A stretch of DNA of 64,000 nucleotides from Pseudogulbenkiania sp. MAI-1. GTDB taxonomy: Bacteria; Pseudomonadota; Gammaproteobacteria; Burkholderiales; Chromobacteriaceae. A program made the translations under genes and the position numbers. This document shows, in pieces, positions 34,703 to 46,607 of the stretch (position 1 is the stretch's first letter; every line of letters begins with the position of its first letter). The stretch spans positions 3,014,501-3,078,500 of the forward strand of contig NZ_AZUR01000001.1 in NCBI RefSeq assembly GCF_000527175.1, given 5' to 3'. The notes below the pieces were generated by a model. That model did not search any database, was not told where the DNA came from, and saw only the letters and a program-made list of their open reading frames with translations.

Positions 34703-35545
34703 ATGCCAGTCCTGCCCCCTCATCACCTCATCGCCCACCAGGTCAGCCTGAGCCTGGCCGAAGACATCGGCAACTGCGACTGGACCGCCCTGCTGATCGA
34801 CGAAGACGCCGGCGGCCGGGCCACGGTGCTGGTGCGTGAAGAGGCGGTCGTCTGCGGGCAGGTCTGGTTCGACGAGTGTTTCCGCCAGGTCGACGCGCGC
34901 TGCGCCGTCGACTGGAAGGTCGAGGAAGGCGAGCGCGTCGCGGCCGGCACTGTGCTGTGCGAGATCGCCGGGCCGGCGCGCGCCCTGCTCACCGCCGAGC
35001 GCACGGCGCTGAACTTCCTGCAAACGCTGTCCGCCGTCGCCACCGCAACGCGGCGCTACGCCGAGGTGGTGGCCGGCACCAACGCACGTGTCCTCGACAC
35101 GCGCAAGACGCTGCCGGGGCTGCGCCTGGCGCAGAAATACGCCGTCACCGTCGGCGGCGGCGACAACCAGCGCATCGGTCTCTACGACGGCATCCTGATC
35201 AAGGAAAACCACATCATGGCCGCCGGTGGCATCCGCCAGGCGCTGGAACAGGCCTATCGCCTGGCGCCGGCCAACGTCAGCGTGCAGGTGGAAGTGGAAA
35301 CGCTGGACGAGCTGAACCAGGCACTGGCGGCCGGCGCCAAGCTGGTGCTGCTGGACAATATGTCACTGGACCAGATGCGCGAGGCAGTGCGCCTGAGTGC
35401 CGGCCGTGCGCAGCTGGAAGCCTCGGGCGGGGTCGAGCTGGCCACGGTCCGGGCCATCGCCGAAACCGGCGTCGACCGCATTTCGGTCGGCAAGCTGACC
35501 AAGGATGTGACCGCCATCGACCTGTCGATGCGCTTCCAGCTCTGA
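34703..35545 (+). CDS. nadC: Nicotinate-nucleotide pyrophosphorylase
   Basis: 280 aa. Makes nicotinate mononucleotide from quinolinate and PRPP in NAD synthesis. Motifs: AEDIGNCDWTALL, ERTALNFLQTLSAVATATRRY, DTRKTLPGLRLAQKYAVTVGGGDNQRIGLYDGILIKENHI with substrate-binding Arg, Lys and His residues, and EASGGVELATVRAIAETGVDRIS. The start at 34703 follows ACGGAG. nadA and nadB are not in the window. Confidence 0.95.
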   Translation: MPVLPPHHLIAHQVSLSLAEDIGNCDWTALLIDEDAGGRATVLVREEAVVCGQVWFDECFRQVDARCAVDWKVEEGERVAAGTVLCEIAGPARALLTAERTALNFLQTLSAVATATRRYAEVVAGTNARVLDTRKTLPGLRLAQKYAVTVGGGDNQRIGLYDGILIKENHIMAAGGIRQALEQAYRLAPANVSVQVEVETLDELNQALAAGAKLVLLDNMSLDQMREAVRLSAGRAQLEASGGVELATVRAIAETGVDRISVGKLTKDVTAIDLSMRFQL

Positions 35546-35563
35546 GAAGCCCCGCACATCGAA

Positions 35564-35736
35564 CACGTAGGATGAGAGAAGGCTTTCCTGGCCGAGCCCC
35601 CATCAACGATGGGTTGCGCTGCGCTCCACCCATCCTACGATCAAGCGGTCGGCACGTAGGATGGGTGCAGGATCTCCGAGCCGAAACCCATCGATGCCGG
35701 CTCGCGCTATACCCCACCCATCCTGCGATCAAACGG
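35564..35736. repeat. Two palindromic GTAGGATG repeats
   Basis: Two ~80-bp units lie head to tail (about 35564-35646 and 35653-35736). Each starts CACGTAGGATG and ends CCATCCT(A/G)CGATCAA, so each can fold on itself. They fill the gap between the convergent nadC and Nudix genes. This type of dispersed GTAGGATGGGT palindrome is common between genes in GC-rich proteobacteria and may help end transcription or stabilise mRNA. Confidence 0.65.
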
Positions 35737-35737
35737 G

Positions 35738-36364
35738 TCAGAACGACGCCTGCTCCGGGTTGAGGATGGCGGACAGCTGCCGCAACATGGCGGCGGTCGC
35801 CCCCCAGATATGATGCGGACCAAAGGTCAGCGACAGATAGGTGCCGGACACGCCATCACGCACGTAGCTGTGGCGCTCGTACTGGCGCGGGTCCAACACC
35901 CGTTCCAGCGGCACCTCGAACACTTCAGCCACTTCGGACGGCTCGGGCGTGAGAGCCAGCGGCGGCACCAGCAAGCCGACCACCGGCGTCACCCGGAAGC
36001 GGGTGATCGTGAAGTAGTCCGGCAGCGTCCCCAGCACACTAACCCCCTCCTCGGCCAAGCCCACTTCTTCGCGCGCCTCGCGCAAGGCCGCGTGCACCGC
36101 GCTCTGGTCGTGCGGGTCGATCTTGCCGCCAGGAAAACTGACCTGCCCCGCGTGCTGCGACAAGGAAGCGGTGCGCTGCGTCAGCAATACCGCCGGCGCA
36201 CCGGCGTGCCACACCAAGGGCACCAGCACCGCCGCCGGCCGCTCCCCGCCGGTGGCGGACCGCTGCGGCAGATCGCCGACCACGACGGTCTGCCAGTCGC
36301 CCTCGAGCCGGGACCGGATCCACTGCTTGGCATCCTCCACTCCGAGCGGAAACATGCTGTTCAC
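35738..36364 (-). CDS. CoA pyrophosphatase-type Nudix hydrolase
   Basis: 208 aa. The NudL/YeaB signature is visible: LLTQRTASLSQHAGQVSFPGGKIDP directly before the Nudix box GKIDPHDQSAVHAALREAREEVGL, with the metal-binding REAREE. Known members split CoA or its derivatives into phosphopantetheine and ADP. The ATG overlaps the stop of the TRIC gene (ATGA), so the two are coupled, although a functional link is not known. Confidence 0.88.
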   Translation of the reverse strand: MNSMFPLGVEDAKQWIRSRLEGDWQTVVVGDLPQRSATGGERPAAVLVPLVWHAGAPAVLLTQRTASLSQHAGQVSFPGGKIDPHDQSAVHAALREAREEVGLAEEGVSVLGTLPDYFTITRFRVTPVVGLLVPPLALTPEPSEVAEVFEVPLERVLDPRQYERHSYVRDGVSGTYLSLTFGPHHIWGATAAMLRQLSAILNPEQASF

Positions 36365-37014
36365 TCCCTGCGTCGCCCCGCCCGGATCTTGGGCAGAGCC
36401 AGTTCGCTCCAGTGCGCCAGCAGGCGCACGCTCAATCCTGAGATAAAGAGTAGCTGCAGCGTCAAAACGTTCACGATGCCGAAGGTATCCATCACAAACA
36501 AGCCGACGGCGACCAGGATCGCCACCATGCCGTAGAAATCCCGATGCAGGATGAAGGGGATGTCGTTGACCATCATGTCGCGCACCACTCCGCCCCCGAC
36601 GGCGGTAATGAAGCCCAGCAGCACCACGCCGAATGCGTTCAGGTCGAGACTCAGGCCGACCTGCGCACCGGTCATGCTGAACGCCACCAGCCCGATCGAA
36701 TCGGCGATCACGAACAGCCGGCCGAAGGTGGCGCTCTCGCGCCGATGCAAGCCGGCAAGCCAGGACAGCAGCAGCGTCGCCGCAATGACGATCAGATTAG
36801 TGTAATCATAGAACACCAGCGGGATGCGGCTGACCAGCACGTCGCGGATGATGCCGCCGCCGATGGCGGTCAGCAGAGCCACGATCAGGATGCCTAGGAG
36901 GTCGAGATGCTTGCGCACGCCAACCAGGTAACCGGAAAAGGCGAAAGCCACGGTGCCGATGCCGGCAAACCACGGCATGGAAGCAAAACGGCTCAATTCC
37001 ATCGCATTGCTCAT
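36361..37014 (-). CDS. TRIC-type cation channel family membrane protein (UPF0126)
   Basis: 217 aa with seven hydrophobic segments built as two homologous halves, each with a glycine-rich motif: TAIGGGIIRDVL and TAVGGGVVRDMM. These are the marks of the bacterial trimeric intracellular cation channel family (YadS/YicG). It probably conducts monovalent cations across the inner membrane. I start at MSNAMELSRF (37014); an upstream ATG would add 14 polar residues. Confidence 0.85.
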   Translation of the reverse strand: MSNAMELSRFASMPWFAGIGTVAFAFSGYLVGVRKHLDLLGILIVALLTAIGGGIIRDVLVSRIPLVFYDYTNLIVIAATLLLSWLAGLHRRESATFGRLFVIADSIGLVAFSMTGAQVGLSLDLNAFGVVLLGFITAVGGGVVRDMMVNDIPFILHRDFYGMVAILVAVGLFVMDTFGIVNVLTLQLLFISGLSVRLLAHWSELALPKIRAGRRRE

Positions 37015-37065
37015 AACAAAACGCCGGGCTGGAAGGCCCGGCGCTGCTGGTAACACATGGCCGCT

Positions 37066-38322
<1,257 letters not shown>

Positions 38323-38390
38323 GGCAGCCGTGGTCGACTCGAATACGGATTAAGCGGGAATGCTCGACAAGGAGTGTGAAGCGGATACGG

Positions 38391-38416
38391 AGCGGGCGAC
38401 AATGATGTCGCCCGCT
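38391..38416 (-). terminator. Perfect hairpin between trxA and rho
   Basis: AGCGGGCGACA and TGTCGCCCGCT pair perfectly over 11 bases around ATGA. No T-run follows on the minus strand, so it may be a processed or Rho-assisted end of trxA mRNA or part of the rho leader. Confidence 0.5.
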
Positions 38417-38446
38417 GGTGAAGAATTTGACAGAAGGATAGGCGGT

Positions 38447-38773
38447 TTAGATGTGGCTGTCAATAAACGCCGTCAGTTGGCTCTTGGCGAGCGCGCCGAC
38501 CTTGGTGGCCACCACGTTGCCATCCTTGAAGATCATCAGGGTCGGGATGCCGCGGATGCCGAATTTCGGCGGGGTCTGCTCGTTCTGGTCGATGTTCAGT
38601 TTCACCACTTTCAGGCGGCCGTCATACTCTTTGGACACTTCGTCCAGAATCGGGGCGATCATCTTGCACGGGCCGCACCATTCGGCCCAGTAGTCGACCA
38701 GCACCGGGCCCTGGGCCTTCAGTACGTCCTGTTCAAAAGAATCGTCGGTCACGTGCTGGATCAGATCGCTCAT
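38447..38773 (-). CDS. trxA: Thioredoxin 1
   Basis: 108 aa with active site WAEWCGPCKM at about 28-37, the cis-Pro loop in RGIPTLMIF, and the buried Asp. Reduces protein disulfides in the cytoplasm with thioredoxin reductase. It lies directly upstream of rho on the same strand, a conserved arrangement in many proteobacteria. Confidence 0.97.
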   Translation of the reverse strand: MSDLIQHVTDDSFEQDVLKAQGPVLVDYWAEWCGPCKMIAPILDEVSKEYDGRLKVVKLNIDQNEQTPPKFGIRGIPTLMIFKDGNVVATKVGALAKSQLTAFIDSHI

Positions 38774-38902
38774 ATCGTCCTCTCAATTGGTTTTGTCTTG
38801 TCGCCGGCAAACGGCATGGCACAAGGGATGGTAGCAAGCACGGCCAGCAGGGGCAACCCTGCCGGCTTCATGTCATTAATAATGAGGCTGGGGGCGGGGC
38901 TT

Positions 38903-40471
<1,569 letters not shown>

Positions 40472-40472
40472 G

Positions 40473-41492
40473 TCAGCCCTTGCGTGTATCGAGTGCCGCG
40501 CGCAGCCCCTCGCCGATGAAGATCAGCAACAGCAGCGTGACGGTCAGTACGGTGAAGGTGGACAGCGCGATCCACCAGGCGTCGAGGTTGTCCTTGCCCT
40601 GGGCCAGCATTTCGCCAAGGCTCGGCGTGGTGGCCGGCACACCCAGGCCGAGGAAGTCGAGGCTGGTCAGCGCCAGGATGGCGCCGCTGACGCGGAACGG
40701 CAGGAAGGCCAGTACTGGCGTCAGGCTGTTGGGCAGCACGTGGCGCCACATGATCTGGCGGTTGGCGAGCCCGAGCGAGCGCGCCGCCAGCACGTAGTCC
40801 ATCTGGCGGTTTTTCAGGAACTCGGCGCGCACGTAGTCGGCGAGCCCCATCCAACCGAACAACGCCAGCAGCACCAAGAGCAGCGTCAGGCTGGGGTTGA
40901 AGAACGACGACAGGATAATCAAGAGGTAGAGTTCCGGCAGGCTGCCCCAGATCTCGATCACGCGCTGCAGCGCGAGGTCGAGCCGGCCGCCGAAGTAACC
41001 CTGCAAGCCCCCCAGCAGCACGCCGACCAGCGTGCCGACCGCGGTCAGCGCCAGCGCGAACAGCACCGACAGCCGGAAACCGTAGATCAGCCGCGCCAGC
41101 ACGTCGCGCCCGCGGTCGTCGGTGCCGAGCAGGTTGGCGGCGGACGGCGCCGCCGGGTTCGGGGCCTCGGCGAAGTAGTTGAGCGTGTTGTAGCTGTAGG
41201 GGTTGGGCGCGAACACGGCGAAGTTGCCGTTGGCGGAGAGCCGATCGCGGATGTAGGGGTCGAGGTAATCGGCCGGCGTGTCGAAATCGCCGCCGAACAC
41301 CGTCTCGTTGTAGTCGAACAGCACCGGGTAATAGAACTCGCCCTGGTAGCGCACCACGAGCGGCCGGTCGTTGGACAGCAGCTCGGCCCCCAGCGTCAGC
41401 ACGAACAGGATGGCGAACAGCCACAGGCTGACGTAGCCGCGGCGATTGGCCTTGAAGCGGCGCCAGGCGCGTTGCGACGGGGTCAGACTCAT
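40473..41492 (-). CDS. yejE: Peptide ABC transporter permease YejE
   Basis: 339 aa. One N-terminal helix, a periplasmic stretch of about 90 residues with the family's FDYNETVFGGDFDTPADYLDPYI, then five more helices with the permease EAA-type loop (ARSLGLANRQIMWRHVLPN). The ATG overlaps the yejB stop (ATGA), so membrane subunits are made in step. Confidence 0.93.
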   Translation of the reverse strand: MSLTPSQRAWRRFKANRRGYVSLWLFAILFVLTLGAELLSNDRPLVVRYQGEFYYPVLFDYNETVFGGDFDTPADYLDPYIRDRLSANGNFAVFAPNPYSYNTLNYFAEAPNPAAPSAANLLGTDDRGRDVLARLIYGFRLSVLFALALTAVGTLVGVLLGGLQGYFGGRLDLALQRVIEIWGSLPELYLLIILSSFFNPSLTLLLVLLALFGWMGLADYVRAEFLKNRQMDYVLAARSLGLANRQIMWRHVLPNSLTPVLAFLPFRVSGAILALTSLDFLGLGVPATTPSLGEMLAQGKDNLDAWWIALSTFTVLTVTLLLLIFIGEGLRAALDTRKG

Positions 41493-42541
41493 TGCCCGCC
41501 CTCCTCGAAGCTGACACGCGGGTCGACCAGCACGTAGGACAGATCGGACAGCAGCTTGGCCACCAGGCCCATCAGCGTGAACAGGTAGAGCGAGCCCATC
41601 ACCACCGGGTAGTCGCGGCGGATCACCGACTCATATGACAACAGCCCCAGCCCGTCGAGCGAGAACAGCGTCTCGATCAGCAGGCTGCCACTGAAGAAGG
41701 CGCCGATGAAGGCCGACGGAAAGCCGGTGATCAGCGGAATCAGCGCATTGCGGAACACGTGCTTGTACAGGATGCGCCGCTCCGACAGGCCCTTGGCGCG
41801 CGCGGTGTAGACGTACTGGCGGCGGATTTCCTCGAGGAACACGTTCTTGGTCAGGATCGTCATCACCGCCAGGTTGCCGACCACCGAGGCGGTCACCGGC
41901 AGCGTGATGTGCCACAGGTAGTCGAGCACCTTGTCGACGAGGCCGAGGTCGGCCCAATTCTCGCTGACCAGCCCGCGCAGCGGGAACAACTGCCAGAAGC
42001 TGCCGCCGCCGAACAGCACCAAGAGCGCCACCCCCAGCACGAAGCCGGGAATGGCGTAGCCCACCAGGATCACGGTGCTGGTGAAGAGATCGAACGGCGA
42101 GCCGTCGCGTACCGCCTTGCTGACGCCCAGGGGAATGCAGACCAGATAGGTGATGAAGAAGCTCCACAGCCCGATGCTCATCGACACCGGCAGCTTGGAG
42201 ACGATCAGCCCCCACACCGACTCGTGGTGGAAGAAGCTCTCGCCCAGATCGAAGCGGGCGAACTTCACCAGCATGTCCCCGAAGCGCTCCAGCGCCGGCT
42301 TGTCGAAGCCGTATTGTGCCTTCAGCGCGGCGATCTCCTCCGGGCTCAGGCCGGTACGGCCCTTGAACGGACTGCCGCCGCCCTGTGCCGCCTCGCCGGC
42401 GACGCCGGTGTGAGTCAGCTGCTGCACCATCTGCTCGATCGGTCCGCCCGGCACGAACTGGATGATGGCGAAGGTGATGGCGAGGATGCCCACCAGCGTC
42501 GGGATCATCAGCAGCAAGCGCTTCAGAATGTAGTGCCACAT
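41489..42541 (-). CDS. yejB: Peptide ABC transporter permease YejB
   Basis: 350 aa with six helices of the DppB/OppB type: MWHYILKRLLLMIPTLVGILAITFAIIQFVPGGP at the N-terminus and the EAA loop (ARAKGLSERRILYKHVFRNALIPLI) near the C-terminus. A periplasmic insert around residues 35-80 is characteristic of YejB. Its ATG shares one base with the yejA stop (TGATG), showing tight coupling. Confidence 0.93.
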   Translation of the reverse strand: MWHYILKRLLLMIPTLVGILAITFAIIQFVPGGPIEQMVQQLTHTGVAGEAAQGGGSPFKGRTGLSPEEIAALKAQYGFDKPALERFGDMLVKFARFDLGESFFHHESVWGLIVSKLPVSMSIGLWSFFITYLVCIPLGVSKAVRDGSPFDLFTSTVILVGYAIPGFVLGVALLVLFGGGSFWQLFPLRGLVSENWADLGLVDKVLDYLWHITLPVTASVVGNLAVMTILTKNVFLEEIRRQYVYTARAKGLSERRILYKHVFRNALIPLITGFPSAFIGAFFSGSLLIETLFSLDGLGLLSYESVIRRDYPVVMGSLYLFTLMGLVAKLLSDLSYVLVDPRVSFEEGGQ

Positions 42542-44340
42542 CAGCGTGCCTCCTGCGGTTTGACCCACCAGGTCTCGATCGCCCAGCTGGTGGCGTCGTA
42601 GTAGCGCGGCAGCCGTGCCGGCTGGCCGAAGCGGTTCCACCACGCCGCACGGTGATAGGGAATGTGCCAGTTCGGCACCACGTAACGGCCGGCGCGCAGC
42701 ACGCGGTCGAGCGCCCGGCTGGCGGCGATCAGGTCGCTGCGGGTCTTGAAGCGCAGGAAGTTCTGCAACAGCGCGTCGACCGCCGGGTCGGCCACGCCGG
42801 CCCAGTTGCTCGAACCGGGCGTACGCGCCGCCTCGCTGCCGTGAAAGCCCAGCTGCTCGTTGCCCGGGCTCTGGCTCGCGCCGTATACCACCACCGTGGT
42901 GTCGTAGTCGAAATCGTTCAGGCGGCGCTGGTAGATGGCCGGGTCGACCACGCGCACCGTCAGCGTGATGCCGAGTTTGGCCAGATGCTTCTGCCAAGAG
43001 GCGACAATGCGCTCGTAGGTACGCGAGTAGGACAGGAACTCGAATTCGAACGGTCGGCCTTGTTTGTCCACCAGCCGCCCGCCCTCGTAGCGCCAGCCGG
43101 CCTGATAGAGCAGTTGGCGCGCCTGGCGCAGGTTGGTGCGCACGCCGTAGCGGCCGGACACCTGCGGCGGTTCGACCGCCGGGCCGAACACCTCGGGGTC
43201 GAGCTTGTTACGCAGCGGATTCAGCAGCGCCAGCTCGTCCGGCCCCGGCAGCCCCGTGGCTGCCAATTCGCTGTTGGTGAAGTAGCTGGCGCTGCGCCGG
43301 TACTGGCCGTAGAACAGCTGGCGGTTGGTCCACTCGAAGTCGAACGCCAGCGCCAGCGCCTCGCGCACGCGCTTGTCGCGGAACAGCGGCCGTCTCAGGT
43401 TGAACACGAAGCCCTGCATGCCGGCCGAGCTGCCGTGCGGCAGGGTCTTCTTGACGATGCGGCCGTCCTCGAACTTGCTGCCCAGGTAGCCGCGCGCCCA
43501 CTGCTTGGCGACGTTCTCCACCGACAGGTCGAATTCGCCGGCCTTGAACGCCTCGAGCCGCGCCGTCTCGTCCTTGTAGTAGCGGTAGAGGATGGTGTCG
43601 AAGTTGTACATCCCGCGCCGCACCGGCTCGTTGGCCGCCCAGTAGGCCGGGTTGCGGCGGAAGCGCGAGAACTTGCCCAAGTCATACTGCTCCAGCAGGT
43701 AGGGGCCGGAGCCGATCGGCGGCGCCTGCACGCGGTCCCCCAGCTTGGTGCCGGGAGGCAGCCACTTGCGCGAGAACACCGGTAACTGGGCGATGATCAG
43801 GTGCAGCTCGGCATTGCGGCGCTTGAAATCGAAGCGAACGTTGGCGGCGTCGAGCACCACGGCGCGTGCCACGTCGGCCCAGTAGAAGCGGTAGGACGGC
43901 GAGGCGGTCGGGTCGCGCGTCAGCGTATCGAACGAGAACTTCACGTCCTCAGCCGTGACCTTGTCGCCATTGGAAAACCTTGCACGCGGATTGAGATGGA
44001 AGCTCACCGACAGCCCGTCGTCGGCCAGCCGGATATCGTCGGCGAGCAGGCCGTACACGGTGAACGGCTCCTCCTCGCCCTGGGTCATCAGCGTCTCCAC
44101 CAACAGCGCCCCGACCCCGGCTTCCTTGTCCCCCTTCAGCGTGAACGGATTGAGCGTGTCGAAACTGCCCAGTGCCGGCAACACCAGCCGCCCGCCCTTG
44201 GGCGCGGCCGGGTTGACGTAATCGAAATGGGCAAAGTTCGGCGGATACTTGGGCGCGTAACCCAGCGCCAGCGCTGGCGCAGCCACGGCCAGCCGGGTCA
44301 GGAACACCCCCATCACCCCAATCAGCAGCAAAATACGCAT
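42541..44340 (-). CDS. yejA: Extracellular peptide-binding protein YejA
   Basis: 599 aa. Signal peptide MRILLLIGVMGVFLTRLAVAAPA, then an SBP_bac_5 fold (AHFDYVNPAAPKGGRLVL, GSFDTLNPFTLKGDKEAGVGALLVETLM, ARFSNGDKVTAEDVKFSFDTL). First gene of the operon. The true start is at 44340, because upstream in-frame codons encode no secretion signal. The binding protein delivers peptides to YejBE. Confidence 0.93.
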   Translation of the reverse strand: MRILLLIGVMGVFLTRLAVAAPALALGYAPKYPPNFAHFDYVNPAAPKGGRLVLPALGSFDTLNPFTLKGDKEAGVGALLVETLMTQGEEEPFTVYGLLADDIRLADDGLSVSFHLNPRARFSNGDKVTAEDVKFSFDTLTRDPTASPSYRFYWADVARAVVLDAANVRFDFKRRNAELHLIIAQLPVFSRKWLPPGTKLGDRVQAPPIGSGPYLLEQYDLGKFSRFRRNPAYWAANEPVRRGMYNFDTILYRYYKDETARLEAFKAGEFDLSVENVAKQWARGYLGSKFEDGRIVKKTLPHGSSAGMQGFVFNLRRPLFRDKRVREALALAFDFEWTNRQLFYGQYRRSASYFTNSELAATGLPGPDELALLNPLRNKLDPEVFGPAVEPPQVSGRYGVRTNLRQARQLLYQAGWRYEGGRLVDKQGRPFEFEFLSYSRTYERIVASWQKHLAKLGITLTVRVVDPAIYQRRLNDFDYDTTVVVYGASQSPGNEQLGFHGSEAARTPGSSNWAGVADPAVDALLQNFLRFKTRSDLIAASRALDRVLRAGRYVVPNWHIPYHRAAWWNRFGQPARLPRYYDATSWAIETWWVKPQEAR

Positions 44341-44515
44341 GTCACCTTCTTGTTCCGGTCTGGCCGCGCCGTCGCGGCCGCCCTCGAGAATGCTCTGAAC
44401 TCCATCGCGCGCGGCGGTTCCCGGCGCCATGACGGCATGCTGTCGCTGTTTTACCCTAGGCCACGGCGCTTGAAAACCAAAAAAATGGGCCTTCCCGCGT
44501 CGTCCGACTGTCGGG

Positions 44516-44538
44516 CCAAGCCCAGGCTTGGTTATAAT
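44516..44538 (+). promoter_or_regulatory. fabI promoter with embedded palindromic operator
   Basis: TATAAT at 44533-44538 is a perfect -10, about 32 bases before the fabI ATG. Immediately upstream lies CCAAGCC-CA-GGCTTGG (44516-44531), a perfect 7-2-7 palindrome filling the space where RNA polymerase contacts between -35 and -10. No good -35 hexamer is visible. A repressor bound here would block fabI; the protein is unknown. Confidence 0.6.
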
Positions 44539-44569
44539 ACGGCCCTGTTTACACCGAGAAGGACTCAAG

Positions 44570-45358
44570 ATGGGCTTCCTGCAAGGCAAAAAGATTCTGA
44601 TTACCGGCATGATCTCCAACCGTTCCATCGCCTACGGCATTGCCCAGGCCTGTCATCGCGAAGGCGCGGAACTGGCGTTCACCTACGTGGTGGACAAATT
44701 GGAAGACCGTGTGCGGGAAATGGCCGCCGACTTCGGCAGCAAGCTGGTCTACCGCTGCGACGTGCAGAACGATGCCGACATTGAGCAACTGTTCGTCGAC
44801 CTGGGCAAGGACTGGGACGGTCTGGACGGCCTGGTGCACGCCATCGCCTTCGCCCCGCGCGAATCGCTGGAAGGCGACTTCCTCGATGCGCTGAGCCGCG
44901 AAGCGTTCCAGATCGCTCATGACGTGTCCGCCTACAGCTTCCCGGCGCTGGCCAAGGCCGCTCGCCCGATGATGAAGGGCCGCAATGGCGCCCTGCTGAC
45001 GCTGTCCTACCTCGGCGCCGTGCGCGCCATCCCGCACTACAACGTGATGGGGCTGGCCAAGGCCAGCCTGGAAGCCTCGGTGCGCTTCATGGCTGCCAGC
45101 CTCGGCAAGGACGGCCACCGCGTCAACGGCATTTCCGCCGGCCCGATCAAGACCCTGGCCGCCTCCGGCATCTCGGGCTTCTCCAAGCTGCTGTCGATCG
45201 CCGCCAACCAGTCCTGCCTGCGCCGCAACGTGACCACCGAAGAAGTCGGCAACACCGCCGCCTTCCTGCTGTCCGACCTGGCCTCCGGCATCACCGGCGA
45301 GATCACCTACGTGGACGGTGGTTTCAACATCAACTCGATGAACGTGCCGGAAGAGTAA
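44570..45358 (+). CDS. fabI: Enoyl-ACP reductase (NADH)
   Basis: 262 aa. Last reductive step of fatty-acid elongation and the target of triclosan. Short-chain dehydrogenase fold with the FabI cofactor motif GMISNRSIAYGIAQ and catalytic Tyr and Lys in YLGAVRAIPHYNVMGLAKASLEAS. The C-terminal ITGEITYVDGGFNI is typical. GAGAAGGA precedes the ATG. Monocistronic, ended by a strong terminator. Confidence 0.97.
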   Translation: MGFLQGKKILITGMISNRSIAYGIAQACHREGAELAFTYVVDKLEDRVREMAADFGSKLVYRCDVQNDADIEQLFVDLGKDWDGLDGLVHAIAFAPRESLEGDFLDALSREAFQIAHDVSAYSFPALAKAARPMMKGRNGALLTLSYLGAVRAIPHYNVMGLAKASLEASVRFMAASLGKDGHRVNGISAGPIKTLAASGISGFSKLLSIAANQSCLRRNVTTEEVGNTAAFLLSDLASGITGEITYVDGGFNINSMNVPEE

Positions 45359-45435
45359 GCACCGTCTTATTTTGTAGGGAAGCAGCTAAAGCGGAAAACC
45401 AACGCATAATTCCCGACAATTCCCGGCTACACACC

Positions 45436-45480
45436 AAAACGGGGCAATCCTTTTAAACAAGGATCGCCCCGTTTTCTTTC
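45436..45480 (+). terminator. fabI terminator
   Basis: AAAACGGGGCAATCCTT and AAGGATCGCCCCGTTTT pair almost perfectly around TTAAAC, followed by CTTTCTTTC. Confidence 0.8.
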
Positions 45481-45802
45481 TTTCCCATCCATCTCTTCTT
45501 ATCTCTCGCCGTGATATAAAACCACTACATATGTCATCTCCCGTCTTCTGCCCCTCTTCCAGAATCATACCGCTCAACCGAAACCCGGCTTGCGTGTGAA
45601 TTACACCCCATTCGGACATGTTGAGAAGCGCGATGGCACGGTCGTAGCGTGCAACCACGCCCGCGGCGTGGGGTAGCACGATGACGCCGGACAGGGCGCC
45701 GACGGAGGCAGCCCCACCCCGCTTCGGCCAACAGCATGGCACTCCTCCCGGTGAGGAGTGCCACCTATACTCATTAGACCGCTCCTCGATCTCGGATTGA
45801 TC
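45481..45802. other. Intergenic region, no gene supported
   Basis: About 320 bases. Short minus-strand frames exist but none has family-like content. A hairpin GGCACTCCT-CCCGGTG-AGGAGTGCC near 45736-45760 lies about 40 bases before the next gene and may be a leader structure or a terminator for leftward transcription. Confidence 0.4.
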
Positions 45803-46588
45803 ATGCCCCGCCGCCTCCCTCCCCTCGTCCTCGCCCTGCTGCTGACGATGCCCTGTCTGGCGGCCGAGCGGGTGGTGTTGTATGGCGACCAGGCTTATCC
45901 GCCCTATTCTTACCTCGAAAACGGAGAATTCAAGGGAATCTACGTCGACCTCCTGCTGGCGGCAGCAAAGCGCATGGCCCCGGACTACCGGATCGAGTTG
46001 CAGCCGACGCCATGGCGCCGTGGGCTGGCCATGCTGGAAAACGGCCAGGCGCTGGGATTGTTTCCCCCTTACCGACGACCTGAGCGCCGCTATATCGACT
46101 CTTACTCCATTCCGCTCTATCGCGAGCGAGTGGTGGTGGTGTGCAACCGCAAGGCGATGAACCGGCCTCGCCGCCGCTTCCCGGAGGACTTCGGCGACGT
46201 CGTCATCGGCGTCAATGCCGGTTTCGCGCTATCCGGGGCGTTGGTGGAGGCGCGCAAACGAGGGCAGGTGCAGGTGGAAGAAGCCAACGGGACGGTCGCC
46301 AACTTGCGCAAGTTGGCGCTCGACCGCATTGGCTGTTACACCAACGACAGCCTGTCGATCCGCTACACCCTCATGCGCCTGAAGAAAGAGGCCGTGCACT
46401 CTGCCGAACTCGACACGCTGTCCTTGCATGAAGTCACCGAGCTCTCCGGGGAGGAGGCTTATATCGGCTACAGCCGTCATGCCAACCCCGCCCACAAGGC
46501 CGACTTCATTCGCAAACTCGATGCTGTCCTGCAGGACCTGCAGCGGCACGGGGAGCTGGATCACCTCGTGGCGAAATATGGTTCCTGA
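45803..46588 (+). CDS. Periplasmic substrate-binding protein, family 3
   Basis: 261 aa from the ATG at 45803, chosen because a clean signal peptide follows (MPRRLPPLVLALLLTMPCLAA). The mature part has VVLYGDQAYPPYSYLENGEFKGIYVDLLLAAAKRM and later FGDVVIGVNAGFALSGALV, the SBP_bac_3 pattern for amino-acid-like ligands. No transporter partners are adjacent. It is a distant relative of the one at 15676. Confidence 0.78.
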   Translation: MPRRLPPLVLALLLTMPCLAAERVVLYGDQAYPPYSYLENGEFKGIYVDLLLAAAKRMAPDYRIELQPTPWRRGLAMLENGQALGLFPPYRRPERRYIDSYSIPLYRERVVVVCNRKAMNRPRRRFPEDFGDVVIGVNAGFALSGALVEARKRGQVQVEEANGTVANLRKLALDRIGCYTNDSLSIRYTLMRLKKEAVHSAELDTLSLHEVTELSGEEAYIGYSRHANPAHKADFIRKLDAVLQDLQRHGELDHLVAKYGS

Positions 46589-46607
46589 GCGATAATCACG
46601 ACGACCC

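Noticed and set aside
45386..45742. 118-codon minus-strand frame between fabI and the binding-protein gene
   Set aside because: Runs through the fabI terminator, has no family similarity and no ribosome site.
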